A stretch of DNA of 47,509 nt, taken from positions 1 to 47,509 of the forward strand of contig JAJPJJ010000080.1 of assembly GCA_021324295.1 (NCBI GenBank). The letters are read 5' to 3'. The notes under the pieces were generated by a model that saw only the letters and a list, made by a program, of their open reading frames with translations, had not been told where the DNA came from and did no database searches. A program made the translations under genes and the position numbers. This stretch comes from Bacillota bacterium. GTDB taxonomy: Bacteria; Sysuimicrobiota; Sysuimicrobiia; Sysuimicrobiales; Segetimicrobiaceae. How positions within the stretch are numbered: the stretch's first letter is position 1; each line of letters opens with the position of its first letter. Positions 7,982 to 16,519 of this stretch are shown piece after piece.

Positions 7982-9073
7982 CTACTTGGGCGACTTCCCC
8001 TCCACGCCCTCTACCAACCAGTCGAAGGTGAGGATCTCCTTGAGCGACATCGTGTGCCCGGCCGGCACCCTCACCTTCCCCGTCTGGTCACGCAGGGGGC
8101 CTGTGAAGATCTCCAGCCTGCCGCTCTCGATCGCCCGCTTCTTCTCGGCTACCTGCGCCCGGACGGCGGCCGGCACTGCCGGGTTGAGCGGCCCGAGCCC
8201 CACGACGCCGTCCCTGAGGTTCCCGTAGTAGTCCTGCGAGGCCCACGCGTGCGTCTCGGAGGCCTTGACGATCTTCTCCACGAGCGGCCCCCACGTCCAC
8301 GTGGTGCCGGTCAGGTACGCCTTCGGGGCGAAGCGCTGCATGTTGGACTCCGATCCGATCCCCCACTTGCCCGCCTCGGCGGCGGCGAGCAGCGCGCTCG
8401 GGGTATCCTGGTGCTGGGCGATGACATCGGCGCCGGCATCCAGGAGGCTCTGGGCCGCCTGCTTCTCCTTCGGAGGATCGTACCACGTGCCGGTCCAGAC
8501 TACCTTGACCTTGGCGCTCGGGTTCACCGACCGGACGCCGAGGGCGAACGCGTTGACGCCGGCCACGACCGTCGTGATCGGGTGGGCGGCCACGAACCCG
8601 ATGACGTTCGCCCGGGTCATCTTCCCGGCGACGATGCCGGTGAGGTAGCGTCCCTCCCACAGCTTCCCGTACACGGTCGAGACGTTGGGAGCGAGCTTGA
8701 TCGCCGGGCCGATGCCGACGAACGTCACGTTCGGGTGGCGTCGGGCGACGTCGATCGTGAAGTTCTGGTAGCCGAACGCCGTCGCGAAGATGACCGAGAA
8801 GCCCTTGGCGATGAAGTCGTTCTCCACCCGCGCCACGTCGGCGGTCTCCGGCACCGACTCCACGTACGACGTCTGCACGCCCGGGACGTGCTGCGCGAGG
8901 TACCGGCGCGCCTGATCCCACTGGAAGGTCCAGCCCGCATCCCCGACGGGCCCCACATAGATGAAGGCCACCTTCGGTCCCGCTGCTCCCCGCGCCGCGC
9001 CCGGGGCCGCGAGCGATACGGCCACCAGAGCCGCCAGAGCCCAGAGCATCCCCCGCCGCCAACCCATCCTCAT
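7982..9073 (-). CDS. BMP-family ABC transporter substrate-binding protein
   Basis: The 363-residue protein belongs to the basic membrane protein (PnrA-like) family, which binds purine nucleosides or related ligands outside the cytoplasmic membrane. A Sec-type signal peptide covers residues about 1-30 (Arg-rich start, hydrophobic core, 'APGAARGA'). No lipobox Cys is visible, so it is probably a soluble periplasmic form. The mature start 'KVAFIYVGPVGDAGWTFQWD' corresponds to the family's 'VGLVTDxGGxxDxxFN' strand. The ATG at 9073 overlaps the stop of the regulator gene (ATGA), so regulator and binding protein are translationally coupled. The ATPase and two permeases follow in order, making a complete importer. 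Related proteins with a cytoplasmic enzyme partner often handle nucleobases or ureides. Confidence 0.92.
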   Translation of the reverse strand: MRMGWRRGMLWALAALVAVSLAAPGAARGAAGPKVAFIYVGPVGDAGWTFQWDQARRYLAQHVPGVQTSYVESVPETADVARVENDFIAKGFSVIFATAFGYQNFTIDVARRHPNVTFVGIGPAIKLAPNVSTVYGKLWEGRYLTGIVAGKMTRANVIGFVAAHPITTVVAGVNAFALGVRSVNPSAKVKVVWTGTWYDPPKEKQAAQSLLDAGADVIAQHQDTPSALLAAAEAGKWGIGSESNMQRFAPKAYLTGTTWTWGPLVEKIVKASETHAWASQDYYGNLRDGVVGLGPLNPAVPAAVRAQVAEKKRAIESGRLEIFTGPLRDQTGKVRVPAGHTMSLKEILTFDWLVEGVEGKSPK

Positions 9074-9696
9074 GACAGACCCCCTTTGTGTGACGACCAG
9101 CGACTGCCGTGCACGTTGATCCAGAGCGTCCGTGCCGTCCTCCGACCCACGTTGACGAACCGATGCGGCCGCCCGGAATCGAGGACCACCGCGTCGCCCG
9201 GCCGCAGTACGTAGCGCTCGCCGCCCACCTCGACCGCGAGGATCCCCTCGAGCAGCACGCCCATCTCCATGCCCAGGTGGCGCACCGGCACGTCCGCGGA
9301 GGCCGTCCCGGGCGCGTAGGTGTTCTCGGCGACCTCGATGTTGCTGTCCGGCTCGCGAATCACCAGGCGGCGCCTGACGCCCCGCCGCGTCGTCATGACG
9401 GGCTGCTGACCGGCGCGGATGACCGGGCTGGCCGCCCGTGCCGGGTCACCGAAGAGGCTCACCATCGGCACGCCCAGCGCGGCGGCGATCGCCATCAGCG
9501 TCCCGATGCTCGGGTTCGCCTGCCCCCGCTCCACCATGCTGACCATCGAGACGCTGAGCCCGGTGGCGTCCGCGAGGTGCCGCAGCGTCCGCCGGCGCGT
9601 GAGGCGCAGCGTGCGGATGCGCGTCCCGATCTCGCGGACCGCGCCGTTGAGGACGGCGTCCTTCGGGCGCACCTTCACCGGCGTCGGTGTGATCAC
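9070..9696 (-). CDS. XRE-family transcriptional regulator with C-terminal cupin domain
   Basis: The 208-residue regulator has a helix-turn-helix domain at residues about 15-75 ('LRHLADATGLSVSMVSMVER' is the HTH core) and a cupin sensor domain at the C-terminus ('LGMEMGVLLEGILAVEVGG', 'VVLDSGRPHRFVN'). It resembles PuuR-type regulators that sense the transported compound. I chose the GTG at 9696 because AGAGGA lies just upstream and the longer upstream frame is antisense to the molybdenum hydroxylase gene. It is the first gene of the nucleoside-type importer unit. A perfect inverted repeat (9753-9768) lies 57 nt upstream, between it and the divergent gene at 9889, so it probably represses both directions and itself. 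Confidence 0.88.
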   Translation of the reverse strand: MITPTPVKVRPKDAVLNGAVREIGTRIRTLRLTRRRTLRHLADATGLSVSMVSMVERGQANPSIGTLMAIAAALGVPMVSLFGDPARAASPVIRAGQQPVMTTRRGVRRRLVIREPDSNIEVAENTYAPGTASADVPVRHLGMEMGVLLEGILAVEVGGERYVLRPGDAVVLDSGRPHRFVNVGRRTARTLWINVHGSRWSSHKGGLS

Positions 9697-9752
9697 CGTC
9701 GTCCTCTCGCGCCCGCCTCGGCGGCGGGGCGCAGGCAGGGGCTTCAATGACA

Positions 9753-9768
9753 CTGAAAGAAGTTTCAG
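9753..9768. promoter_or_regulatory. probable operator of the XRE-cupin regulator
   Basis: CTGAAA-GAAG-TTTCAG is a perfect 6-bp inverted repeat with a 4-nt spacer. It sits in a short AT-rich patch of an otherwise very GC-rich divergent intergenic region between the regulator (start 9696) and the molybdenum hydroxylase (start 9889). A further TTCA/TGAA pair overlaps its left side. Position and symmetry fit a dimeric HTH regulator. Binding is inferred. Confidence 0.55.
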
Positions 9769-9888
9769 CACGGACGGGCCGGTTCCTGCCGCGCCGCGGA
9801 CGCCCGCACGACCCGGGGAGAGGGCGCCGCGCGGAGCGGCGGGGCGACGGCAGGAGGACGAGGACACCCCGGCAAACCAGGGCACGCC

Positions 9889-12225
9889 GTGATCATCGGA
9901 GCGTCTGTCAAGCGGAAGGAAGATCCCCGGCTCCTCACGGGCCGTGGCTGCTACGTCGCGGACGTCGAGCTTCCCCGCATGCGGCACGCCGCCCTGGCCC
10001 GCAGCCCGCATGCGCACGCGGCGATCGCGGGCGTCGACTGCCGGCGCGCCCGGGGGCTCCCCGGCGTCGCGCTCGTGGCGACCTCGGCCGATCTGGGAGA
10101 TGTCCCGCCGATTCCCATCCGGCTCGGACCGCGCCCGTCGCTTGCGCCGTTCCTGCAGTACCCCCTCGCACGGCGCCGGGTGCGCTACGTCGGGGAGCCG
10201 GTCGCGCTCGTCGTCGCATCCGACCGGTACGTCGCGGAGGAAGCCGCTGACCTCGTCGAGGTGCGCTACGAGCCGGCACCCGCCGTCGCCACCGCGGACC
10301 AGGCGCTGGACCCCGCGTCTCCGGTGCTGCACAGCGATGCCGCGAGCAACGTCGCCGCGCGGCTGCAGGTGGTGGTGGGCGACCCGGAGGCCGCGCTGGA
10401 GGCCGCCGAGATCCGCATCCGCCGGCGCCTCAGCATCCAGCGCCACACGGGCATCCCGATGGAGACGCGGGGGGTGGTCGCCGCCTACGAGACCGGGACC
10501 GGCGCCCTCAGGGTCTGGGGACCGACCAAGGTGCCGCACTTCAACCGCGAGGTGCTCTCGGAACTCCTCGGCGTGCCGATCCACCGGATCCACTTCGTCG
10601 AGCCCGACGTCGGCGGCGGCTTCGGCATCAGGGGCGAGTTCTACCCCGAGGACTTCCTGATTCCTTGGGCCGCGATGCGCCTCGGATGCCCCGTGAAGTG
10701 GATCGAGGACCGGCGGGAGCACCTCCTGGCCGCCAACCACTCGCGCGAGCAGACGCACGAGATCGAGCTGGGCGCGGCCCGCGACGGGCGCATCGTTGCC
10801 CTGGTGGATCGCGTGACCGCGGACATGGGCGCGTACCTGCGCACGCACGGCGTGACGGTGCCCGAGCTGACGGCCGCCATGCTCCCGGGACCGTACCGCA
10901 TCCCGCACTACCGGTGCGACGTGTCGTGCGCCCTCACGAACAAGACCCCGACCGGGACCTACCGGTCCCCCGGCCGGTACGAGGCGACGTTCGTCCGCGA
11001 GCGCATGATGGACATGCTCGCGCGCACCCTCGGGATGGACCCGGTCGAGGTCCGGCGCCGGAACCTGATCCCTCCCGAGGCGATGCCGTACCGGGTCGGG
11101 ACCACGACCTTGGGGCAGCCCACCGTGTACGACACGGGCGCCTACGCCTCGGCCCTGGACACCGCCCTCCGCGCGGTGGACTATCCGCGGCTGCGCGCGT
11201 ACCAGGCCGAGCAGGCGATGCGGGGCCGCTACATCGGCATCGGCGTGGCATGTGTGCTCGAGAAGGCCGGCTTCGGGCCGTGGGAGATGGGCCGCGTGGA
11301 GATCGACGTATCCGGGCGCGTCGTCGTGTATACCGGGCTGGCCTCCGTCGGGCAGGGCATGGAAACGATCCTGGCCCAGATCTGCGCCGAGGAGCTGCGC
11401 GTCGCTGTCGACGACGTCACGGTGGTGCACGGCGACACGGACCGTGTCCCGTACGGCATCGGAGCGTTCGCCAGCCGGGGGACCGTCGTCGCGGGCAGCG
11501 CCGTGCTACTGGCCGCCCGGGCGGTCAGGGAGAAGCTCCTCGATAGTGCGTCCCGGCTCCTCGAGGCGGCCCCGGCCGACCTCGTGCTCGAAGCGGGCCG
11601 CGTGTCGGTACGCGGCGTGCCGGCGCGCGCGCTCGGCTTCAGAGACCTGGCGGCCGCGGCTGCGCCGGATCGGACGCTCCCGCTGGGGCTGGAGCCGGGT
11701 CTATCGGCCACACGGTTCTTCCAGGCCCCGGAGATGACGTACCCCTATGGGACGCACGTCGCGCTCGTCGAGGTCGATCCCGAGACCGGCCAGGTGGCCC
11801 TCCTCCGGTACGCCATCGCGTACGACGTGGGCAGGGCGATCAACCCGATGCTCGTGGAGGGCCAGCTGGTCGGCGGGCTGGCGCAGGGCATCGGCGGCGC
11901 GCTGCTGGAGGAGCTCGCATACGACGCCGACGGGCAGATGCTCACGACGACGTTCATGGACTACCTGCTGCCGACGTCCATGGAGATGCCGGAGGACCTG
12001 TCCATCAGGATCCTTGAGGAGACGCCGAGCCCGCTGAACCCGCTCGGGGTGAAGGGCGCAGGCGAAGGCGGCACGGCCGGGGCGGGCGGGGCGATCGCCA
12101 ACGCCGTGGCCGACGCGCTCCGGCCCTGGGGCGTCGAGGTGACGGCCCTGCCTCTCTCCCCCAGTCGCATCCACGCGCTCACCGCCGGCGCGGCGGGGGC
12201 CCGCGTCGGCGCGGGCCAGAGGTAG
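9889..12225 (+). CDS. xanthine dehydrogenase/CoxL-family molybdopterin-binding subunit
   Basis: The 778-residue protein is a full-length large subunit of the molybdenum hydroxylase family (xanthine, aldehyde and CO dehydrogenases). It hydroxylates a carbon next to nitrogen or an aldehyde with water as the oxygen source. Family signatures are present: 'DVGGGFG' for the cofactor site, 'TYRSPGRYEATF' near residue 356 in the place of the form II-type AYRGAGR loop, and 'GAGEGG' near residue 724 with the expected catalytic Glu. The form I CO-dehydrogenase loop (AYxCSFR) is absent, so CO is not the expected substrate. The GTG start at 9889 has only a weak ribosome binding site; AGGAGG lies about 32 nt upstream. 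No FAD or 2Fe-2S subunit gene is adjacent. It diverges from the nucleoside importer unit, which suggests a nucleobase or another N-heterocycle as substrate. Confidence 0.92.
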   Translation: MIIGASVKRKEDPRLLTGRGCYVADVELPRMRHAALARSPHAHAAIAGVDCRRARGLPGVALVATSADLGDVPPIPIRLGPRPSLAPFLQYPLARRRVRYVGEPVALVVASDRYVAEEAADLVEVRYEPAPAVATADQALDPASPVLHSDAASNVAARLQVVVGDPEAALEAAEIRIRRRLSIQRHTGIPMETRGVVAAYETGTGALRVWGPTKVPHFNREVLSELLGVPIHRIHFVEPDVGGGFGIRGEFYPEDFLIPWAAMRLGCPVKWIEDRREHLLAANHSREQTHEIELGAARDGRIVALVDRVTADMGAYLRTHGVTVPELTAAMLPGPYRIPHYRCDVSCALTNKTPTGTYRSPGRYEATFVRERMMDMLARTLGMDPVEVRRRNLIPPEAMPYRVGTTTLGQPTVYDTGAYASALDTALRAVDYPRLRAYQAEQAMRGRYIGIGVACVLEKAGFGPWEMGRVEIDVSGRVVVYTGLASVGQGMETILAQICAEELRVAVDDVTVVHGDTDRVPYGIGAFASRGTVVAGSAVLLAARAVREKLLDSASRLLEAAPADLVLEAGRVSVRGVPARALGFRDLAAAAAPDRTLPLGLEPGLSATRFFQAPEMTYPYGTHVALVEVDPETGQVALLRYAIAYDVGRAINPMLVEGQLVGGLAQGIGGALLEELAYDADGQMLTTTFMDYLLPTSMEMPEDLSIRILEETPSPLNPLGVKGAGEGGTAGAGGAIANAVADALRPWGVEVTALPLSPSRIHALTAGAAGARVGAGQR

Positions 12226-12252
12226 CGCCGAGTCAGCGAGAGGAGGTCTGGG

Positions 12253-13011
12253 ATGCGCGTCGTCGACCTCAGCCATCCGGTGACGATCCACTCGCCGGGG
12301 TGGGTGGGCTACCCGGGCCTCAGGCTCTGGTACTTCCAGACGCATCAGACACACGGCATCGTCAGCCAGATGATCGAGACCCCGCTGCACCTCAGCACCC
12401 ACCTGGACGCCGAGATGCACGGCGTGTCCGGCGGCCGCGACATCGCCACGGTGCCGCTGGAGCAGTGCGTGGGGCCGGCCGCGATCGCCGACCTGAGCGA
12501 GGTCGGCGAGTGGGGCGTCTACACGCCCGAGCTCGTGCAGCGCAAGGTCGAGGTCCGCCCGCGGGACATCCTCATCATCCACACCGGGTGGCACCGGTAC
12601 TACGCCGGCATGCCGGAGGAAGACCTGGTGACCTACTTCTGCCGGCACCCGGGGCCGGACCACCGTTTCGCGGAGTGGGCCGTGCGCATGCGGTTTCGCT
12701 GGATCGGCGTCGATACCGGATCCGCCGACCACCCGATGAACACGTCGATCCGCGACAAGCGGCCCGACCTGGCACGGGAGTTCGAGCGCCGCACGGGCGC
12801 CCGGGTCGAGGAGCGGTTTCCCGCGGAGCACCTCTTCTGCATGCACCGGGAGCCGTTCCGGCATGGGGTCATCCACGCGGAAAACCTGGGCGGGGAGATC
12901 GCCCAGCTTCTCAACCGCCGCTGCGTCGTCGGCGCGTTCCCGTGGAAGCTCGTCGGCGGGGAGGCGTCGATCTGCCGCATCGTCGCGTTTCCGGATCTCA
13001 CCGCCGATTGA
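12253..13011 (+). CDS. cyclase-family metal-dependent hydrolase (kynurenine formamidase-like)
   Basis: The 252-residue protein belongs to the cyclase family (PF04199), which includes kynurenine formamidase, isatin hydrolase and related metal-dependent amide or lactam hydrolases. The signature is present as 'PLHLSTHLDAEMHG' at residues about 48-61, keeping the His-x3-His-x-Asp-x3-His metal ligands, although the usual Gly before Thr is Ser and the Pro is replaced. AGGAGG lies 6 nt before the ATG. It follows the molybdenum hydroxylase by 27 nt on the same strand, so the two are probably one transcript: ring hydroxylation followed by ring opening is a sensible pairing. The substrate is not established. 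Confidence 0.87.
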   Translation: MRVVDLSHPVTIHSPGWVGYPGLRLWYFQTHQTHGIVSQMIETPLHLSTHLDAEMHGVSGGRDIATVPLEQCVGPAAIADLSEVGEWGVYTPELVQRKVEVRPRDILIIHTGWHRYYAGMPEEDLVTYFCRHPGPDHRFAEWAVRMRFRWIGVDTGSADHPMNTSIRDKRPDLAREFERRTGARVEERFPAEHLFCMHREPFRHGVIHAENLGGEIAQLLNRRCVVGAFPWKLVGGEASICRIVAFPDLTAD

Positions 13012-13044
13012 TCTCAATCGCCGGGCGGCGAGGCAGCCGGCGCG

Positions 13045-14238
13045 TCACCGCGGAGAGATCACCCAGCGGCCCGCGGCCATCACGAGGAGCGGCGCCGGCC
13101 GGTCGGCCAGCAGGTGGGCATCCCCGGGGAAGGCCACGAGGTCGGCGGCCGCGCCCGGCGCGAGCCCCCAGGGGCCCAGCCCGATCGCCCGCGCGGCCTC
13201 CGTCGAGACCATGTCCAGCAGCGCGGGGACCTCCCGCGGCCCCAGGCGCGCGGCCAGCGCGGCCACCCACGCCGTCTCGAGCATGTTGCCCTGCCCGTAC
13301 GGGTAGTAGACGTCCCGCAGGTTGTCCGAGGCGATCGCAACGGTGACGCCGGCGCGGCGCAGCGAGCGGATCCGCGTGACCCCGCGCCACGTCGGGTCCG
13401 CCGCGTCGGCCTCCTGCAGGAAGAGGTTCGTGGTCGGGCACGCGACGACCGAGATCCCGGCCGCGCGGATCTTCTCGATGATGCGCGAGGCCTCGGGGTC
13501 GCTCACGGCCGAGAGCGCGCAGCAGTGGCTGGCGGTGACCGAATGGGCGGGACGTCTCTCGAGGACGCGGTCCGCCAGGTACTCGACCCATACGCCGGCG
13601 CGGGGCGGCCCCTCGTCGATGTGCAGGTCGAGGGGACGGCCGTGCCGCATCGCTACGTCGAGGAGCACGTCGATGCAGGCCCGCGGGTCGCCGTCCAGGT
13701 TCGGGACGCCGCCCACGACGTCCGCACCCATCGCGACGGCGTCCTCCAGCAGGCGCAGATCCGCGGGGTCGCGAGGGGTCATCGCGGAGGAGGCGTACGC
13801 CACGACCTGCAGCGTGAACCGGCCCGCGTACTCGCGCCGCAGCGCCAGGAGGGATTCGACGGCCGCCAGGCCGACGTACCCGTCGACGTCGGCGTGTGTC
13901 CGCGCGGCGGTCGTCCCGAAGCGCAGCAGGCGGTCCAGCAGGCTCCGGCCTCGCCGGCGGAGCTCCTCGCCGGTGTGGTGCGCCTTCACCGTCTTCCAGT
14001 GGGCGATCGCCTCCCGCAGGGACAGCGCCGGGAGGTCCGGCCTCCACGTCCACGCCTTATCGACGTGCAGGTGCGCCTCGACAAACGCGGGGAGGAGCAG
14101 CGCGCCGTCGAGATCGACGACCTCCCGCCCCCGGGCCTCGAGGGGCCGGCCCACCTCGGCGATCTGGTGGCCCGTGACCGCGACGTCTATTGGTCCGTCG
14201 CGGTCGATCGTCCGGGCGCCGCGGAACAGCACCGCCAT
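13045..14238 (-). CDS. amidohydrolase, cytosine deaminase-like
   Basis: The 397-residue protein is a metal-dependent amidohydrolase close to cytosine deaminase (CodA) and related N-heterocycle deaminases. Visible ligands are 'EAHLHVDKA' (His-x-His on strand 1), 'LHIDEG' (His), 'ASHCCALS' (His) and the Asp in 'ASDNLRDVYYPYGQG'. The C-terminal small beta domain ends in 'AAGRWVISPR'. An upstream in-frame ATG (14253) exists, but I prefer 14238 because GAGG is 7 nt before it and 'MAVLFRGARTID' is the normal family start. It ends 33 nt from the convergent cyclase gene. It lies 82 nt after the dihydropyrimidinase-like gene on the same strand, so it may be the last gene of the long catabolic run. Substrate candidates are cytosine, creatinine or other cyclic amidines. 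Confidence 0.87.
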   Translation of the reverse strand: MAVLFRGARTIDRDGPIDVAVTGHQIAEVGRPLEARGREVVDLDGALLLPAFVEAHLHVDKAWTWRPDLPALSLREAIAHWKTVKAHHTGEELRRRGRSLLDRLLRFGTTAARTHADVDGYVGLAAVESLLALRREYAGRFTLQVVAYASSAMTPRDPADLRLLEDAVAMGADVVGGVPNLDGDPRACIDVLLDVAMRHGRPLDLHIDEGPPRAGVWVEYLADRVLERRPAHSVTASHCCALSAVSDPEASRIIEKIRAAGISVVACPTTNLFLQEADAADPTWRGVTRIRSLRRAGVTVAIASDNLRDVYYPYGQGNMLETAWVAALAARLGPREVPALLDMVSTEAARAIGLGPWGLAPGAAADLVAFPGDAHLLADRPAPLLVMAAGRWVISPR

Positions 14239-14320
14239 GGCGCTGCCTCTCATTGGCTCCCGCCCGGCCGGACTCCTGGCGCGACGGCCCGTGTCCGTTG
14301 GGCCATCCGGGACCCTCGCC

Positions 14321-15667
14321 TCAGTACGATCGCAGGATCCGGCCGGTCGGCGGACCCACGATCTCGCCGTTACGGAACACGACCCGCCCGCCTTTAATCG
14401 TCAGCTTCGGCCATCCGCGGACCGCCATGCCGTGCGCCGGGGTCTTCCACTTCGAGAACGTGGTGCCCGGGCTCACCACGCGCTCCTCGTACATGTCGAC
14501 CAGGACGAGATCGGCATCCTTGCCGACGGCGATGGACCCCTTCCTGTCGTCGATGTGGTAGAGGCGGGCGGGGTTGAGGCAGGCGACCCGGACGAGATCC
14601 TGGAGCGTGAGGCGGCCCTTGTGCACGCCCTCGGAGAGGAGCAGCGGGAGGGCGACCTCGATGCCGGGCATGCCGGCGGTCGCCCGCCAGAGGTTGTCGG
14701 TCTCGTTCTTCTCGCAGGAGATGTGATCGGTGCCCACGGTGGCGATGGCGCCCGAGCGGAGGCCAGCCCACAGCCGCTCGCCGTTGGCGCGGTCGCGTAG
14801 CGGCGGGTTCATCTTGCCGATGGCTCCGATGCGAGGGCCCGCCTCCTCGGGGAACACCGTGAGAAATTGCACCAGCGTCTCAAGGATCAGGGGGCGGCGC
14901 ACCCACTTCCGGGCGGCGTCGATCCCGTCAGCGGCGGCCATGTGCAGCACGATGGCCCGGCAGCCGGTGACCTCGCTGAGGTAGGCCATCGTGTGGATGT
15001 CCGCCACCTCGCAGAAAGCCGGCCGGGCGTCGGTCCAGGCCTGGAGGTCCTGCCTGCCCGAGAGCTGGACGGCAGGCAGAGTATAGCGCACGATCTCCAC
15101 GTCCTCGCAGTGCAGCGCGCAGAGGCCGTCGAACCGCGCGCACTGCTGCATGGTGAGGTAAGCGTCGCCGTCGTCTAGGGGCTCGATGTCCAGTTCGGCG
15201 ACCGCCTTGGCCCGGTAGTCCAGGTGGAGCTTGTAGCACAGGACGCCAAATCGCTCCCGGTACAGCGGGATCTCGTCGATGTGCTGACGATTTTGGATCT
15301 GGAGGTGCACGACCACGTCGCAGTACGATCGCGCCGCTACCACGTGCTCCCACCGCGGGTAGACCTCGAGATAGGAGACTTTGGCCCGGTTGTGGGGCAT
15401 CATCACGGTTGTGCCGCCGGCCACGGCCGAGGCGCTGGTCTGCTCCACGTCGACGTCGAAGGGATAGTGGACACCGAGGTGGATGTGAGGTTCGACGCGA
15501 CCCGGCAGCAGCACGTGTCCGCCGCCGTCGATGGCCTCCTCGGCAGGGGGCGGGTCGCCGTCGCCCACCGCCGCGATCCTCCCCTCCCGCACGGCGACCC
15601 ACCCCCGGAAGGTCGTCTCGGGCGCCACGACCAGGCAATCGCGAATCACAAGATCAGCTCTGGGCAC
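14321..15667 (-). CDS. dihydropyrimidinase/hydantoinase-family amidohydrolase
   Basis: The 448-residue enzyme is of the dihydropyrimidinase, hydantoinase and allantoinase group, which opens cyclic ureides or imides. Metal-site features are 'EPHIHLGVH' (His-x-His), 'VLCYKLHLD' with the Lys expected to be carboxylated, 'ALHCEDVEIV' and 'IVLHMAAADG' for two further His ligands, and 'TVGTDHISCE' for the Asp. The small beta domain closes with 'TIKGGRVVFRNGEIVG'. I chose the GTG at 15667 because GAGGAGG is 5 nt upstream; the longer frame runs antisense-like through the neighbouring gene. It follows an isochorismatase-fold amidase by 38 nt, an arrangement expected for hydantoin-type cleavage followed by removal of the carbamoyl group. 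Confidence 0.9.
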   Translation of the reverse strand: MPRADLVIRDCLVVAPETTFRGWVAVREGRIAAVGDGDPPPAEEAIDGGGHVLLPGRVEPHIHLGVHYPFDVDVEQTSASAVAGGTTVMMPHNRAKVSYLEVYPRWEHVVAARSYCDVVVHLQIQNRQHIDEIPLYRERFGVLCYKLHLDYRAKAVAELDIEPLDDGDAYLTMQQCARFDGLCALHCEDVEIVRYTLPAVQLSGRQDLQAWTDARPAFCEVADIHTMAYLSEVTGCRAIVLHMAAADGIDAARKWVRRPLILETLVQFLTVFPEEAGPRIGAIGKMNPPLRDRANGERLWAGLRSGAIATVGTDHISCEKNETDNLWRATAGMPGIEVALPLLLSEGVHKGRLTLQDLVRVACLNPARLYHIDDRKGSIAVGKDADLVLVDMYEERVVSPGTTFSKWKTPAHGMAVRGWPKLTIKGGRVVFRNGEIVGPPTGRILRSY

Positions 15668-15705
15668 GCTGGCCTCCTCGCCGCTGCCGCAGCCCGCCGC
15701 GGGCT

Positions 15706-16347
15706 TCAGGATCCCTGCCCGGACGTCGAGGCGGCAGCGAGCATCGCCAACACCCGATCCGAGGTGACTACGAGGCCGCAGTACTGGGCCCAGACGGCCA
15801 GCGCGGCCTCGTGCCAGTCGCGCCGGACCCCGGCGATGCAGTCCGATACGATGAGCAGGTCGTAGTCCCGCATGTACGCCTCCCGGACGGTGGTGTCCAC
15901 GCACGCGTTGGTCGTCGATCCCGTGATGATCAACGTGCGACGCCCGAGGATCCGCAACAGCACCTCGAGCCGGGTATTGTAGAACACGCTGAATTTGTGC
16001 TTCTGAATGATGTGGCTTCGATCGTCGATGTACGACTTGAGTTCGGCCACGACCTCGGCGTCCCAGGTGCCCGGCTGGCATGCCAGCCGGGCCCGCTTCC
16101 CCGTATGCGGCTGGATGCGGTGCAACGCGGGCGTCCGGTCGCCGGGCAGGTGATGCTGCACGCTCCAGATGTCAGGGATCCCCCGGGCCTTGCAGGCTTC
16201 GATCACGCGGCGCAGGGGCGGGATGATGGCGGTCAGCGGGGCCATGTCAACGCCGCTGATGCCCAACGTCCCTTCGGGATGGAGGAAGGCGTTCTGGGCG
16301 TCGATGACCAGCAGGGCGGTGTCGCTTACGTCGAGGCTGTAATCCAC
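15706..16347 (-). CDS. isochorismatase-family amidase (N-carbamoylsarcosine amidase-like)
   Basis: The 213-residue cytoplasmic hydrolase keeps the cysteine-hydrolase triad: Asp in 'LLVIDAQNAFL', Lys in 'IQKHKFSVFYNT' and Cys in 'STTNACVDTTVREA'. The last motif with 'TNxCVxxTxREA' is typical of N-carbamoylsarcosine amidase and related carbamoyl or amide hydrolases. The GTG at 16347 is preceded by GGGAGGTGG. The dihydropyrimidinase-like gene follows it. Together they could open a cyclic ureide and then strip ammonia and CO2 from the N-carbamoyl product; this is inferred from families, not shown. A 172-nt gap containing two palindromes separates it from the gene upstream. Confidence 0.88.
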   Translation of the reverse strand: MDYSLDVSDTALLVIDAQNAFLHPEGTLGISGVDMAPLTAIIPPLRRVIEACKARGIPDIWSVQHHLPGDRTPALHRIQPHTGKRARLACQPGTWDAEVVAELKSYIDDRSHIIQKHKFSVFYNTRLEVLLRILGRRTLIITGSTTNACVDTTVREAYMRDYDLLIVSDCIAGVRRDWHEAALAVWAQYCGLVVTSDRVLAMLAAASTSGQGS

Positions 16348-16447
16348 GGCTCCACCTCCCTCGCGTGCCGGCCGTCGCCTGCGGCCGCACCTCGGATGAA
16401 TCCGCGGACGCCACGCCCCACGCAGATCCGACCGGCGCGGACCTCGA

Positions 16448-16462
16448 GCTGCGGTCCGCAGC
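16448..16462. repeat. perfect 15-bp palindrome in spacer
   Basis: GCTGCGG-T-CCGCAGC is a perfect inverted repeat in the 172-nt spacer between the dipicolinate-synthase-A-like gene and the isochorismatase-fold gene. It may be a regulator site for an internal promoter or part of an RNA structure. No promoter elements were found next to it. Confidence 0.4.
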
Positions 16463-16479
16463 CGACCATCCCCGGGGCA

Positions 16480-16495
16480 GCCGAGGCCCCTCGGC
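16480..16495 (-). terminator. short GC hairpin after the dipicolinate-synthase-A-like gene
   Basis: GCCGAGG-CC-CCTCGGC is a perfect inverted repeat starting 25 nt after the stop at 16520 on the minus strand. A 7-bp stem with a minimal loop is possible, but there is no T-run, so it is at best a weak or factor-dependent termination or mRNA-stability element. Confidence 0.3.
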
Positions 16496-16519
16496 CGTCC
16501 TTCCCGCGCGCGCCGTCCC

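Noticed and set aside
9070-11430. 786-residue open frame on the minus strand
   Set aside because: Beyond the regulator (start 9696) it runs antisense to the molybdenum hydroxylase gene and has low-complexity composition with no domain.
9889-12225. Carbon monoxide dehydrogenase (CoxL form I)
   Set aside because: The AYxCSFR active-site loop is absent; 'TYRSPGRYE' is found in its place and no CoxM/CoxS genes are adjacent.
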